64,000 nt of DNA from Edaphobacter lichenicola (GTDB taxonomy: Bacteria > Acidobacteriota > Terriglobia > Terriglobales > Acidobacteriaceae), in contig NZ_JACHDY010000004.1 of the NCBI RefSeq assembly GCF_014201315.1, positions 186,001 through 250,000 of the forward strand. The letters are read 5' to 3'. This document shows, piece after piece, positions 9,692 to 17,991 of this stretch; position 1 is the stretch's first letter; each line of letters opens with the position of its first letter. The notes under the pieces are model-generated. The model saw nothing but the letters and a program-made list of their open reading frames with translations, did no database searches and was not told where the DNA came from. Position numbers and translations under genes: made by a program.

Positions 9692-11341
9692 ATGCCGCCA
9701 AGAGCCTCCTCCGCGGAGCCCGTGCAGACGGTGGAACAGATATCCGCTGCCCTCGAAAGTTTTCTCGCTGAGTCTCCCCGCGCCGTGGTGCTGGAGGATG
9801 GCAAGGTACTCTTCGATATGCGCGAGGCGAAGTACAAGCTCGCGACCGAACATGGCCGCTGCACGCTGCATCTCTGGGGAGAGGATCGTAATCTTGTCCG
9901 GCGAGTGAGTGGTACGGCACTGCGCAATGGTGTGCTGCGGGTCAGCACGCACCGCTTCGGGCAGACTAAACCTCAGACTCTTGAACTTGTAACCGATCGC
10001 GATCGCCGCACACCTTCCACGCGTGAGGCGACGCGGGTGAAGTATCTGCGGGTGCTGGAGCGCGTTCTGCTGCGTAGCTTCCCCGAGTTCAAAGTCGATG
10101 GGCTTCGCACGGCGATGGATCTCGAGAAGAGCTTCGGCCCGGCGTATGCGCGTGGATCGCTGCTGCAGGGACAGAAGGCGTGGGCCGTGATCGCCGTCAA
10201 TGAAGAAGAGACGCAGGCAACCGTCGATGGCATCCTGACGCTGGGGATCTTGTGGCTGCAACACTGCCGCGAGTCAGGCGATGGGCGAAGGCTGTATCAG
10301 GGATTGAAGCTGATCGTGCCGCGTGGCATGGCGATGCTGACACTCTCGCGGATGGCGTGGCTCAATCCTTCAGTCGCACAGTGGGAGCTGTGGGAGCTGG
10401 ACCAGAGATCCGAGGAGCTGGAGCAGCGCGATGCCGCCGACCACGGCAACCTGACCACCCGCCTGATGCATGCGCCCAATGAGCAGGCCGCACACGAGCG
10501 ATTCGCCGAGTCGAAGCCACGCGTGATGGCCCTGGTGCCGGAGACGATGCGCGAGGTGGTGGAGCAGCGTCTTCGTAGCGGTACCGAGCTTGCGTTTCTG
10601 CTGCATGGGCTCGAGTTTGCGCGGGTGCGAATGGGCTACACAGGAAACTCGTTCAACAGTGCGCAGGAGATCACGTTTGGCGCGGGCGCTAATGAGACTC
10701 CACTGACTGAAGAGAATGAGAATGAGCTAAGAGAGCTGGTGGCGCGACTGTTTGCGCGACGCATTGCTGGTGGCGACAAACGCGATCCGCTCTATCGTAT
10801 GCAGCCCGAGCGCTGGCTCGAAAGCGTGCTGCGGCGCGACGTGGAGCCGCTCGATGCGCGCCTCGATCCGAAGCATGTTTACACGCAGGTGCCTGCGTTC
10901 GCCGCAGCGGATCGAGGAATGCTCGACCTGCTCGGCGTCACGGATGACGGACGGTTGGCGGTCATTGAGTTGAAGGCCGACGAAGATCTGCATCTCGCTC
11001 TGCAGGGGCTTGATTATTGGGTGCGCGTACGGTGGCATCATCTGCAGAATCCCGATAACGCCACTGGCCTGGGAGAGTTTCAGCGGCATGGATACTTCGG
11101 TGGGCTGCGGCTGTCGACCGAACCTCCGCGACTGTACCTTGTAGCTCCTGCACTGCGAGTTCATCCGGCGACGGAGGTCGTTCTGCGCTATCTTTCTCCG
11201 CGGGTCGAATGGAGTCTTGTAGCGCTCGATGAGCGGTGGCGTGCGAAGGTGAAGGCGGTATGGCGCAAACGAAATACGGATGCCGGATCACATTCGACGC
11301 ACGTGCTGCAGGGCAGAGTCCGACCCTCTAGTCATTTGTGA
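9692..11341 (+). CDS. uncharacterised protein with C-terminal PD-(D/E)XK-like domain
   Basis: I do not recognise this 549-residue protein as a named family. The C-terminal part, residues about 375-510, contains ADRGMLDLLGVTDDGRLAVIELKADED, an Asp followed by E-x-K on the next strand, and then LALQGLDYWVRVRW. This is the core arrangement of PD-(D/E)XK nucleases. The first 330 residues include a beta-rich start (VVLEDGKVLFDMREAKYKL), an arginine-rich segment, and helical stretches with no catalytic motif I can name. A DNA-acting role is an inference from the C-terminal motif only. No methylase or helicase partner is adjacent. Confidence 0.75.
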   Translation: MPPRASSAEPVQTVEQISAALESFLAESPRAVVLEDGKVLFDMREAKYKLATEHGRCTLHLWGEDRNLVRRVSGTALRNGVLRVSTHRFGQTKPQTLELVTDRDRRTPSTREATRVKYLRVLERVLLRSFPEFKVDGLRTAMDLEKSFGPAYARGSLLQGQKAWAVIAVNEEETQATVDGILTLGILWLQHCRESGDGRRLYQGLKLIVPRGMAMLTLSRMAWLNPSVAQWELWELDQRSEELEQRDAADHGNLTTRLMHAPNEQAAHERFAESKPRVMALVPETMREVVEQRLRSGTELAFLLHGLEFARVRMGYTGNSFNSAQEITFGAGANETPLTEENENELRELVARLFARRIAGGDKRDPLYRMQPERWLESVLRRDVEPLDARLDPKHVYTQVPAFAAADRGMLDLLGVTDDGRLAVIELKADEDLHLALQGLDYWVRVRWHHLQNPDNATGLGEFQRHGYFGGLRLSTEPPRLYLVAPALRVHPATEVVLRYLSPRVEWSLVALDERWRAKVKAVWRKRNTDAGSHSTHVLQGRVRPSSHL

Positions 11342-11362
11342 CGAGATGTAGTGTGCGGCGAA

Positions 11363-12655
11363 TCAATCGCAGTAGGCTGCAGAGGTCAGAAGCTGGTCAT
11401 CTTGCGTGACCATCTCGGGATGGTGCACGAGGTCATCTGCGCGATTCGCGAAGAAGCTTTCAATCGCACCGAGAACTGCGTCGCCGTTCTTCGATTCGAA
11501 GATCTGTTTGCGCAGTGCGCCTCCGCCTGGAACGCCGTGGGTGAACCAGCTGGCGAACTGCTTCATCTTGCCGACGCAGTCGCGGTGGCGCTGCTCGCGT
11601 GCGACCTGTCCTGCTGCGGTGATGGCCTCCGCGCGCGCTGATTCGGCTCGCTCTTCGAGTGCGATCTCGTCGACCAGCATCTGGAAGTAGGTGCGGATCA
11701 TGCGATAGCGGTCCTGATCGGTGGGGTGATCGTAGGTGCCTACGCCGGTGGCCTCTTTCGACGCGGTGTACTGCGCAATCTGGCGGAAGATCCACGGATT
11801 CGACGGCGCAGTGCGGCCGATCATCACGGCGTCGCAGCCGGTGACGTCGACCATCGCGGCAGCGTCCTCCGGGGTGCGGATGTCGCCGTTGCCGATCACT
11901 GGAATTTTCACGGCGTCCTTGACGGCGGCGATGTACTCCCAGCGGGCTTGTCCGGTGTAGCCGTCTTCGCGGGTGCGGGCGTGCAGGGCTACTGCGTTCA
12001 GGCCGCAGTCCTCGGCCATCTTCGCGAGCTCGACGCAGACGATGTGTTTGTCGTTCCAGCCCATGCGGAACTTCACGGTGAAGGGAATGGAGACGGCGGC
12101 GCGGACGGTCTTGAAGATGGTCTCGATGAGCGGCAGATCGCGCAGCAGGCCGGAGCCGCCATTGCAGGCAACGACGCGCTTGGCCGGGCAGCCAAGGTTC
12201 AGGTCGACGAGGTCGAAGCCTGCGTCCTCGACGATGCGTGCCGAGTCGGCCAGCGTCGCGGGGTTTGAGCCGAAGAGCTGCGCCGAGATCGGATGCTCGT
12301 CCTCGTAGTAGGTCAGGTAGCGTTTGCGTTTCGTCTCGCGCATGCGGGAGAGGCCGTCGGCGGAGGTGAACTCCGTCATGATGAGGCCGCAGCCGGACTG
12401 CTGGTTCGAGGTAATGCTGTCGACGTTGGCCGAAGAGTCTGCAAGTTCGTCGGCGGGAGTCGTAAACTGGCTGGCGTTCTTGATGAAGCGGCGAAAGACC
12501 GTGTCGGTCACCCCGGCCATGGGAGCGAGAACCGTCGCAGGAGCGATCTTGACGTTGCCGATGGTGAAGCTCGCAGGCACGCGGGAGTGCTCGGGCATCG
12601 TGTGCTCGGCTGGATCGTCCCAACGCTTCTGCTCGAGGGTGTATCGCTTCTTCAT
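11363..12655 (-). CDS. tRNA-dihydrouridine synthase (Dus family)
   Basis: This protein reduces uridine to dihydrouridine in tRNA using FMN. Visible signatures are the FMN-barrel start VLAPMAGVTDTVFRRF, the catalytic cysteine motif DLNLGCPAKRVV, KFRMGWND, LHARTREDGYTGQARW, IPVIGNGDI and DAVMIGRTAPSNPWIF. It is 430 residues from the ATG at 12655, longer than typical DusB (about 320). An internal ATG at 12598 (MPEHSRVPASFTIG) would better match the family N-terminus. The DusB subgroup is likely but not certain. It precedes no same-strand partner; rpmE upstream has its own terminator. Confidence 0.9.
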   Translation of the reverse strand: MKKRYTLEQKRWDDPAEHTMPEHSRVPASFTIGNVKIAPATVLAPMAGVTDTVFRRFIKNASQFTTPADELADSSANVDSITSNQQSGCGLIMTEFTSADGLSRMRETKRKRYLTYYEDEHPISAQLFGSNPATLADSARIVEDAGFDLVDLNLGCPAKRVVACNGGSGLLRDLPLIETIFKTVRAAVSIPFTVKFRMGWNDKHIVCVELAKMAEDCGLNAVALHARTREDGYTGQARWEYIAAVKDAVKIPVIGNGDIRTPEDAAAMVDVTGCDAVMIGRTAPSNPWIFRQIAQYTASKEATGVGTYDHPTDQDRYRMIRTYFQMLVDEIALEERAESARAEAITAAGQVAREQRHRDCVGKMKQFASWFTHGVPGGGALRKQIFESKNGDAVLGAIESFFANRADDLVHHPEMVTQDDQLLTSAAYCD

Positions 12656-12703
12656 GGCAACAGGTGCTCGTGGTTCTTGTTCGTGACTAGTGTAGACAAT
12701 TTA

Positions 12704-12737
12704 GACAAAACAAAGGCCCCCGCGTGGTGCGGAGGCC
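12704..12737 (-). terminator. rho-independent terminator of rpmE
   Basis: On the minus strand a 9-bp stem pairs 12729-12737 with 12715-12723, with one G-U pair and a 5-base loop. It is followed by a T-rich run (TTTGTTTTG). It lies 22 bp after the rpmE stop. Confidence 0.8.
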
Positions 12738-12759
12738 CCTGGGTGATTTAGGCGTCCGC

Positions 12760-12996
12760 TTACTTCGCGGCGGTCTCGGCCTTGCCGGCGTCCGACTTGG
12801 CGAACTTGCGGCGGAAGCGCTCGACGCGACCTGCGGTGTCGATCAGCTTCTGCTTGCCGGTGAAGAACGGGTGGCAGGCGGAGCAGATTTCGACGACGAT
12901 GTCGCCCTTGTGCGTGGAGCGGGTCTCAAACGTGTTCCCGCATGCGCACTTGACGTGGATGTTGTCGTACTTCGGGTGAATACCTTCTTTTGGCAT
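12760..12996 (-). CDS. rpmE: 50S ribosomal protein L31
   Basis: This 78-residue protein matches zinc-type L31: [20 protein letters not shown], then [30 protein letters not shown]. The C16/C18 pair and the ICSAC cysteines give the zinc ligands of the C+ form, so this is not the zinc-independent paralogue. It binds the central protuberance of the large subunit. The tail [11 protein letters not shown] is a short acidobacterial-style extension. Confidence 0.97.
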   Translation of the reverse strand: MPKEGIHPKYDNIHVKCACGNTFETRSTHKGDIVVEICSACHPFFTGKQKLIDTAGRVERFRRKFAKSDAGKAETAAK

Positions 12997-13195
12997 GATC
13001 AGAATCCTTTTCTCAATCTTGGGGTATGCCTGCCGGCTCGCGGATCGCTTGCAACGGAAGAGTTCACGTCACATCGAAGGGCCTGTCGCGCCGCCGCTTG
13101 CGCCTTTTCGGAGCGCTCAAGCAGTTTCCTCAGTTTAACTCAGATTCGCACAGGGGGCAATTGGATTCAGATGCTGCCATACTGAAGGGACAGCC

Positions 13196-13990
13196 ATGAG
13201 TGAAGTTTGCACGATATGCGGTGGGTTAGGTCTAAAGGTCATTCAGCGTCCAGACGGGACTCAGTTTGCGCAGGATTGTGTTTGTCGCATCGAGCGCCGG
13301 GCAGCTCGTGTTCTTAAGAACGCCCGTATTCCTCGGCGCTACGAGTTCTGTTCGCTTGATAGTTACGAAACTATGCACAGCTCGGCGACAAAAAGTGTTA
13401 AAAAAAGCTTGATTGTCTCGCGCAAGTTTACCGAAGGATATCCAATTGAAACGAGCGGTAAGGGGCTACTTTTTGTCGGATCAGCGGGCTTGGGCAAGAC
13501 GCATCTTGCGATTGGTATTTTAAAAAATCTAATTTTAGAGCGAGGCGCAACAGGAATTTTCTGGGAACACAAGGAACTTCTAGAAAATCTTCGCTCTACC
13601 TATAGCGGGCGGCACGCTGGAGCAGAGGCGGAAATGCTGAAAACCGTTATTACCTGCGATCTTCTGGTTCTCGATGACTTAGGCGATATCACTCCAAGCG
13701 ATTGGAGTTGGGATACTACGTCCTATATTTTGAGTAGCCGATATAACGAGGATCGTTCGACAATCATCACTTCGAATCTGCCGAATAAACCACCCTCGAT
13801 CGCTTTTGATGAATCCGTGGATCATTTTGCTTCCGAAGCGGCACAAGAAGCCCAGAAAGCCATGAATAGACGCACGCTGGGAGATCGAATCGGAGACCGA
13901 ATTTGGTCCCGGTTGCAGGAGATGTGTGTTGTCGTGGAGATGCAGGGCGAGGACTTCCGCCAGAAGGTCAAGCGCGCCAGCTTCGCCTAG
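13196..13990 (+). CDS. DnaC/DnaI-type helicase-loader ATPase with N-terminal zinc finger
   Basis: This 264-residue AAA+ protein has Walker A GSAGLGKTH (about residue 97), Walker B LLVLDDLGD, and sensor region STIITSNLPNKPP, matching the DnaC/DnaI/IstB group. The N-terminus carries CTICGGLGLKVI...CVCR, a four-cysteine zinc knuckle like that of DnaI. It probably loads the replicative helicase DnaB. No transposase is adjacent, which argues against an IstB role. Base composition is visibly lower in G+C than both neighbours (AT-rich wobble positions, runs such as ttttaaaaaatc), so lateral acquisition or different selection is possible. Confidence 0.82.
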   Translation: MSEVCTICGGLGLKVIQRPDGTQFAQDCVCRIERRAARVLKNARIPRRYEFCSLDSYETMHSSATKSVKKSLIVSRKFTEGYPIETSGKGLLFVGSAGLGKTHLAIGILKNLILERGATGIFWEHKELLENLRSTYSGRHAGAEAEMLKTVITCDLLVLDDLGDITPSDWSWDTTSYILSSRYNEDRSTIITSNLPNKPPSIAFDESVDHFASEAAQEAQKAMNRRTLGDRIGDRIWSRLQEMCVVVEMQGEDFRQKVKRASFA

Positions 13991-14075
13991 GTTGTTGTTT
14001 TCAAGTTAGGTCGTTGCTGTTTCAAGCGGATGGTGACGGAGCTTCAAAGCAAGCAGGTACGTGGGTCCGGCGAAC

Positions 14076-14240
14076 TTAGAGCAGCGTAAACAGCAGAAAC
14101 AAGCCAGCCGTCAATGCGGCGACCTGGTACATGCGGTCGGCCGCGACGGGAATCGCGACACCCTCAGCAGCCCGCAGACTGTTGTTCGGATCCAGCGCCG
14201 AGAAGGGAAGCTGCTGCGAAAGATCGATTTGCTCGTTCAT
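14076..14240 (-). CDS. small single-pass membrane protein (54 aa)
   Basis: The 54-residue product MNEQIDLSQQ... has a hydrophilic N-terminal half and one C-terminal transmembrane helix (YQVAALTAGLFLLFTLL). AAGGAG lies about 10 bases upstream of the ATG at 14240, which supports this start over the longer frame opening at 14294. No family is recognised. It is divergent from the DUF2393-like gene at 14481. Confidence 0.55.
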   Translation of the reverse strand: MNEQIDLSQQLPFSALDPNNSLRAAEGVAIPVAADRMYQVAALTAGLFLLFTLL

Positions 14241-14480
14241 GCCTGGCCCTCTCCTTAAGTTGCGCCTGAATGCTGCCGGTAAAGACTGGTGCAAGTAAAT
14301 TACCGACCCTCTATAGATGTTCTATAACGCGAGAATGCACCAGAAAGTTCTGGTGTCGGCGTGAAAATTCGTCAAAGTTTTGTTGCAGACTCTTGAATGA
14401 TTCCTTTTTGATAACCCTTACGAGGGGTGTGGCACGGCTCCAGAGGGTACTAGCCATCCAGCGGTATAAAATCTCCGCTT

Positions 14481-15089
14481 ATGAGCGAACAGCGTAGTCC
14501 CCTCGATTCCCTGGTTAATCCATCTGGTTCCCCAAGCGCCCCGATCCCGCCAGGAAGCAGCGACACCAGTAGCCGGCAGCCCGTGATGTTCGAGAGCAAG
14601 CCGCCGGAGGGAGGCGGGGTGCCGATCGCAGCATGGGGAGTGGCGGGGTTGGTCGTGCTGGTGGTGCTCCTCGGTCTGGTCTTCGCCACACGCCACAAAT
14701 CCCATGCGGCCCCCAACACGATCCAGCCACTGGCCGCTTATGCCGCCGAGCTCCCCCTCTCGCAGCTTGCGATGAGCGAGTCGACCAGCCTCTCAGGAGG
14801 AAAGTCGACCTTCATCGACGGTCATATTCAAAATGCAGGCGGTCAGACCGTCTCCGGCATCACCGTACAGGTCCTCTTCCGCAACGATGAGGCCATGCCC
14901 CCGCAAGTGGAGACGTTGCCGCTATCGGTCGTCCGGATGCGTGAGCCCTACATCGATACCCAGCCCATAAGCGCGGCGCCCATGAAGCCGGGCGAGGAAC
15001 GGGACTTTCGCCTTATCTTCGAGACAATCCCGACCAACTGGAACACGCAAATGCCCGAGATTCACATCATTAGCGTGGACACAAAATAG
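14481..15089 (+). CDS. single-pass membrane-anchored DUF2393-like protein
   Basis: This 202-residue protein has a proline/serine-rich cytoplasmic start, one transmembrane helix at residues 49-68 (AAWGVAGLVVLVVLLGLVFA), and an extracytoplasmic beta-sandwich-like domain. In the latter, FIDGHIQNAGGQTVSGITVQ and PMKPGEERDFRLIFETIP resemble FxLYD/DUF2393 domains that sit on the envelope. No enzymatic residues are visible. The start ATG is the first of the frame. Confidence 0.7.
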   Translation: MSEQRSPLDSLVNPSGSPSAPIPPGSSDTSSRQPVMFESKPPEGGGVPIAAWGVAGLVVLVVLLGLVFATRHKSHAAPNTIQPLAAYAAELPLSQLAMSESTSLSGGKSTFIDGHIQNAGGQTVSGITVQVLFRNDEAMPPQVETLPLSVVRMREPYIDTQPISAAPMKPGEERDFRLIFETIPTNWNTQMPEIHIISVDTK

Positions 15090-15242
15090 CCGCTCCCTTG
15101 GTGACCGGGGTAGGCCATCGGGTAATAGTTACCTGGCCGTCTGGAAGATTTTGCGTGAGTCGGTTGTAATCTCCCGTTAGGCAGAAACTTCTCGTTTCCT
15201 CCAACCCATTTATTTTCTTCTGGTTGACACGTTTTAGTGGTT

Positions 15243-15258
15243 TGGCACGCCACCTGCT
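15243..15258 (+). promoter_or_regulatory. candidate sigma-54 (-24/-12) promoter
   Basis: TGGCACG-N4-CTGCT matches the sigma-54 consensus TGGCACG-N4-TTGCW at all but one position, and keeps the invariant GG-N10-GC spacing (GG at 15244-15245, GC at 15256-15257). It lies 63 bp upstream of the OmpA-like gene start. A TTGACA box at 15224-15229 overlaps the region but has no convincing -10 at 17 bp. Confidence 0.5.
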
Positions 15259-15320
15259 CTAGCAACTGCATGTTGACGTCTGGAACACAGGCGCAGAGTC
15301 AGAACAGGAGAGCAGACCAA

Positions 15321-16232
15321 ATGATGAAATCCGGAAGCACTTTCGGCCTCCCAGCTTTAGTCTTAGGCAGTGCATTGGGTATCTCGGCATTCGCTCAAAC
15401 CAGCACTCCCGCTACACAGACCACGGACTCCGCAGCAGCCAGCTCCACCTCGGGCGCAATGAATCCCGACGACAAGGCCACCTACGCCACCGGCAAGCCA
15501 CTGACCGATCAGTCGAAGGAAGGCTTCTGGGGTCACATGAACCCGTTTGCTCGCAAGAAGTGGGTAAATCGGCAGACCGGTCCCATCAAGGGTCAGGTCA
15601 ACGAGCTCGATCAGCTTCAGTCCAAGAACGCCAACGATATTCGAGACGTAGACTCCCGTTCGCAGGCTGGCATCAAGAACGCAATGAACACGGCGAATAC
15701 CGCTGATCAGCATGCTCAGGACGCCGCGAATCGCGCCAACTCCGCCCAGACCCTGGCTAGCAACGCAAGCAGCCGTACCGATTCTCTCGGCAATACGGTC
15801 GGGAATCTCGACCAGTATCAGACCGTGTCCTCTACCTCAGTGAAGTTTGCCTCGGGCCGTACGGCTCTCGGGCCGACCGGTAAGTCGGACCTCGACAATC
15901 TCGCCACGACCCTCGCCAGCGAGAAGGGCTACATCATCGAAGTGCAGGGTTACAGCAGAGCTGGTGTCCAGACCTCACAGGCGATGGCTGACTCTGTGGT
16001 CCGCTACCTCGTAACCGAGCATCAGGTTCCCGTATACCGGATCTACAAGACTGGTCTCGGCAAGAACACTGTCAAGCCGGCAGATGGCGAGCAGGCAATC
16101 GTGAATGGTGTTCGCGTCACGCTGCTGCACAACAGCCTGGCGTCGATGAGCTCCGACTCGGCGTCCAACGCAACCACCACGCCAAAGACCTCCCATGCGG
16201 GAGTAAGTTCACCGCAAGAGGTGAATCAGTAG
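15321..16232 (+). CDS. OmpA-like envelope protein with helical linker
   Basis: This 303-residue protein starts at ATG 15321, ten bases after an AGGAG site. A signal peptide (FGLPALVLGSALGISAFAQ) precedes a polar region. A long alanine/asparagine-rich helical segment (residues about 100-175, NTADQHAQDAANRANSAQTL) looks like a coiled coil or Lpp-type helix. The C-terminus resembles an OmpA domain: VKFASGRTALGPTGKSDLDNLATTL, then IIEVQGYSRAGVQTSQAMADSVVRYLVTEHQVPVYRIYKTGLGK. It would tether the outer membrane to peptidoglycan. A possible sigma-54 promoter lies upstream and a strong terminator downstream, so it is likely monocistronic. Confidence 0.85.
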   Translation: MMKSGSTFGLPALVLGSALGISAFAQTSTPATQTTDSAAASSTSGAMNPDDKATYATGKPLTDQSKEGFWGHMNPFARKKWVNRQTGPIKGQVNELDQLQSKNANDIRDVDSRSQAGIKNAMNTANTADQHAQDAANRANSAQTLASNASSRTDSLGNTVGNLDQYQTVSSTSVKFASGRTALGPTGKSDLDNLATTLASEKGYIIEVQGYSRAGVQTSQAMADSVVRYLVTEHQVPVYRIYKTGLGKNTVKPADGEQAIVNGVRVTLLHNSLASMSSDSASNATTTPKTSHAGVSSPQEVNQ

Positions 16233-16344
16233 CCCTCCCCCCAGGACGGTGCAGCCACTCCGCACCGTCCGCAAGTTTGCCGAGATAGCGACCTAGAGCG
16301 CACTCGCAAAAACCTCTCCTAACCAGAGAGAACCAAGGCAGATT

Positions 16345-16372
16345 GGCCCCTCATTGAGGGGCCGCTTTTTTT
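16345..16372 (+). terminator. rho-independent terminator after the OmpA-like gene
   Basis: A perfect 8-bp GC-rich stem (16345-16352 with 16356-16363) has a 3-base loop and is followed by GC and seven Ts. It lies about 110 bp after the stop, so the transcript would carry a long 3' tail. Confidence 0.85.
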
Positions 16373-16380
16373 AAGCAGTG

Positions 16381-16579
16381 ATGTCCTGCCGGACGGGCTC
16401 CCTACGCGGGAAGCGGCCACTTCGTGGCGTGTGTACCTTGTATCGGCAGGGCGAACCGCGTGGGGCCTCGCGTTGCTCGGCAGATAGATTAGATTCCGAC
16501 CAACGGGAGGACCGGGCGAAGCAGGAAAAAGGCGTGTGAACGCCTGCCCCGCGCGCAGCGGGCCCGTCCGGCAGGACAT
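16381..16579. repeat. palindromic intergenic element, copy A
   Basis: About 199 bp bounded by perfect 18-bp inverted ends (16381-16398 and 16562-16579, ATGTCCTGCCGGACGGGC). It contains a small internal hairpin GCCAC-TTC-GTGGC on the left. A second hairpin GGCGT-GTGA-ACGCC follows a run of As on the right. The central CGACCAACGGGAG motif is paired imperfectly. It ends 4 bp from the kdsA stop, in the convergent gap between the OmpA-like gene and kdsA. Same arm arrangement as copy D; inverted relative to copy B. Confidence 0.85.
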
Positions 16580-16583
16580 GCTT

Positions 16584-17420
16584 CTAGCGAACGGCGGCGT
16601 GCACAGCCAGCAACTGCTCCAGCACAGCCTTCAGATGGTTTAGATGAAGCGCATTGGCTCCGTCGGACTTCGCCTCCGCCGGATTGTTATGCACCTCGAG
16701 AAAGACACCATCGACGCCAGCAGCGACCGCCGCACGTGCCAGCACAGGGATAAACTCCGGCTGTCCTCCACTCACGCCATTGCCCGCAGAGGGCGTCTGG
16801 ACGGAATGCGTGCCATCGAAGACCACCGGAGCAAACCCGCGCATCACGGGCAGTGAGCGCATATCTACCACCAGGTTGTTGTATCCGAAGCTCGCACCGC
16901 GCTCCGTTAGCGAGACGCGATCGTTTCCGCTCTCGCGAATCTTCTCCACCGCATGGCGCATGTCCAACGGCGCGACGAACTGGCCCTTCTTCACGTTGAT
17001 CGCGCCGCCGGTCCTCTTCGTCGCCTCGGCAGCGGCGATCAGCAGATCTGTCTGGCGGCAGAGAAACGCCGGAATCTGCAGCACATCCACAGCCTCGGCC
17101 ACGGCGTCACAGTCAACCGCAGTGTGAACATCGGTCAACACGGGCAGACCCGTGCTCTCGCCGATTGAGCGCAAGATCCGGCAGCCCTCCACCAGACCAG
17201 GCCCGCGAAAGCTCTTGATCGAGGTGCGATTGGCCTTATCGTAGCTGGCCTTGAAGATGTAAGGAACACCGAGGTCGGAGGCGATGCGCTGGATCACGTC
17301 GGCCATCATGCGTGCATGGCTCTCGGACTCGATCACACACGGTCCCGCGATGAGAAAAAGCTTGCCCCGGCCAACCGGGACCTGATGGGCTGCACTTCCG
17401 ATATCGAAGGAATGAGTCAC
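16584..17420 (-). CDS. kdsA: 3-deoxy-8-phosphooctulonate (Kdo-8-P) synthase
   Basis: KdsA condenses phosphoenolpyruvate with arabinose 5-phosphate to give Kdo-8-phosphate for lipopolysaccharide core synthesis. At 278 residues it has the normal length. Signatures are LIAGPCVIESESH, YIFKASYDKANRTS, DVHTAVDCDAVAEAVDVLQIPAFLCRQTDLL, NVKKGQF, FDGTHSVQTP and FLEVHNNPAEAKSDGAN. It indicates a Gram-negative outer membrane. It follows the formate dehydrogenase pair on the same strand, 67 bp after the DUF1641 gene stop. Confidence 0.96.
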   Translation of the reverse strand: MTHSFDIGSAAHQVPVGRGKLFLIAGPCVIESESHARMMADVIQRIASDLGVPYIFKASYDKANRTSIKSFRGPGLVEGCRILRSIGESTGLPVLTDVHTAVDCDAVAEAVDVLQIPAFLCRQTDLLIAAAEATKRTGGAINVKKGQFVAPLDMRHAVEKIRESGNDRVSLTERGASFGYNNLVVDMRSLPVMRGFAPVVFDGTHSVQTPSAGNGVSGGQPEFIPVLARAAVAAGVDGVFLEVHNNPAEAKSDGANALHLNHLKAVLEQLLAVHAAVR

Positions 17421-17487
17421 ATCGTTTATTTGACCATAGCCCGCGACCCCGCGTCTGTGTCTGAGATCGTGTCGCTTAGTTCTTCAG

Positions 17488-17946
17488 CTAGTTCTTCAAC
17501 GACCGGCCCAGCCCGGAGAGCACCAGCGTCATGAACGAGAGTCCGCGGCGGCTGTCTTCGCTCGTAGCGCGCCTGGCAAGCTGCAACAGGCTAGGTGCCT
17601 CTCGCTCCGCCTGATGCTCCTTGGTCGCATGCGCCATTGCCTTCGAGATCTGATCGAGCACCTCTGGATCGAGTTCGGTCAGGATCTTCGCGGCGGTCAG
17701 CAGATTACGGATCGCCGCGATCCCCCCAGGCGCCGCCGCATACTGCGACAACGTGTTGAAGATCGTATCCTTCGCGCCGATCGCGCCGTGCAGCATGCTC
17801 AGCAGGCCCTTCCGGTGCGCCTCTTCCAGCACATCGTAGGCCAGCAGCAGCGCCTCGGCATGCTTCTCTGGAGCCTTCTCCAGCTTGCGCGCAAGATCGG
17901 CCTTGAAGTCGACGGGCATCGGTTTGAAAGCAATTGGCTTGGCCAT
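17488..17946 (-). CDS. DUF1641 protein, ForE-like partner of formate dehydrogenase
   Basis: This 152-residue protein matches DUF1641: a helical core KGLLSMLHGAIGAKDTIFNTLSQYAAAPGGIAAIRNLLTAAKIL followed by LDPEVLDQISKAMAHA. In Bacillus the YjgD/YrhD (ForE) proteins of this family are encoded beside, and work with, the YjgC/YrhE (ForC) formate dehydrogenase. Here it lies 45 bp downstream of the matching large subunit on the same strand. It probably links the dehydrogenase to an electron acceptor at the membrane; that part is inference. Confidence 0.85.
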   Translation of the reverse strand: MAKPIAFKPMPVDFKADLARKLEKAPEKHAEALLLAYDVLEEAHRKGLLSMLHGAIGAKDTIFNTLSQYAAAPGGIAAIRNLLTAAKILTELDPEVLDQISKAMAHATKEHQAEREAPSLLQLARRATSEDSRRGLSFMTLVLSGLGRSLKN

Positions 17947-17991
17947 AACAACTCCTGAAAGTCGAAAAACTTTTCTGAAAATCGAAAGAAA

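Noticed and set aside
13196..13990. IstB transposition helper as the identity of the DnaC-like ATPase
   Set aside because: No transposase or terminal inverted repeats are adjacent and it has the DnaI-type N-terminal zinc finger.
14429..14444. TGGCACG sequence before the DUF2393-like gene as a sigma-54 promoter
   Set aside because: The -12 GC element is absent at the required 10-bp spacing.
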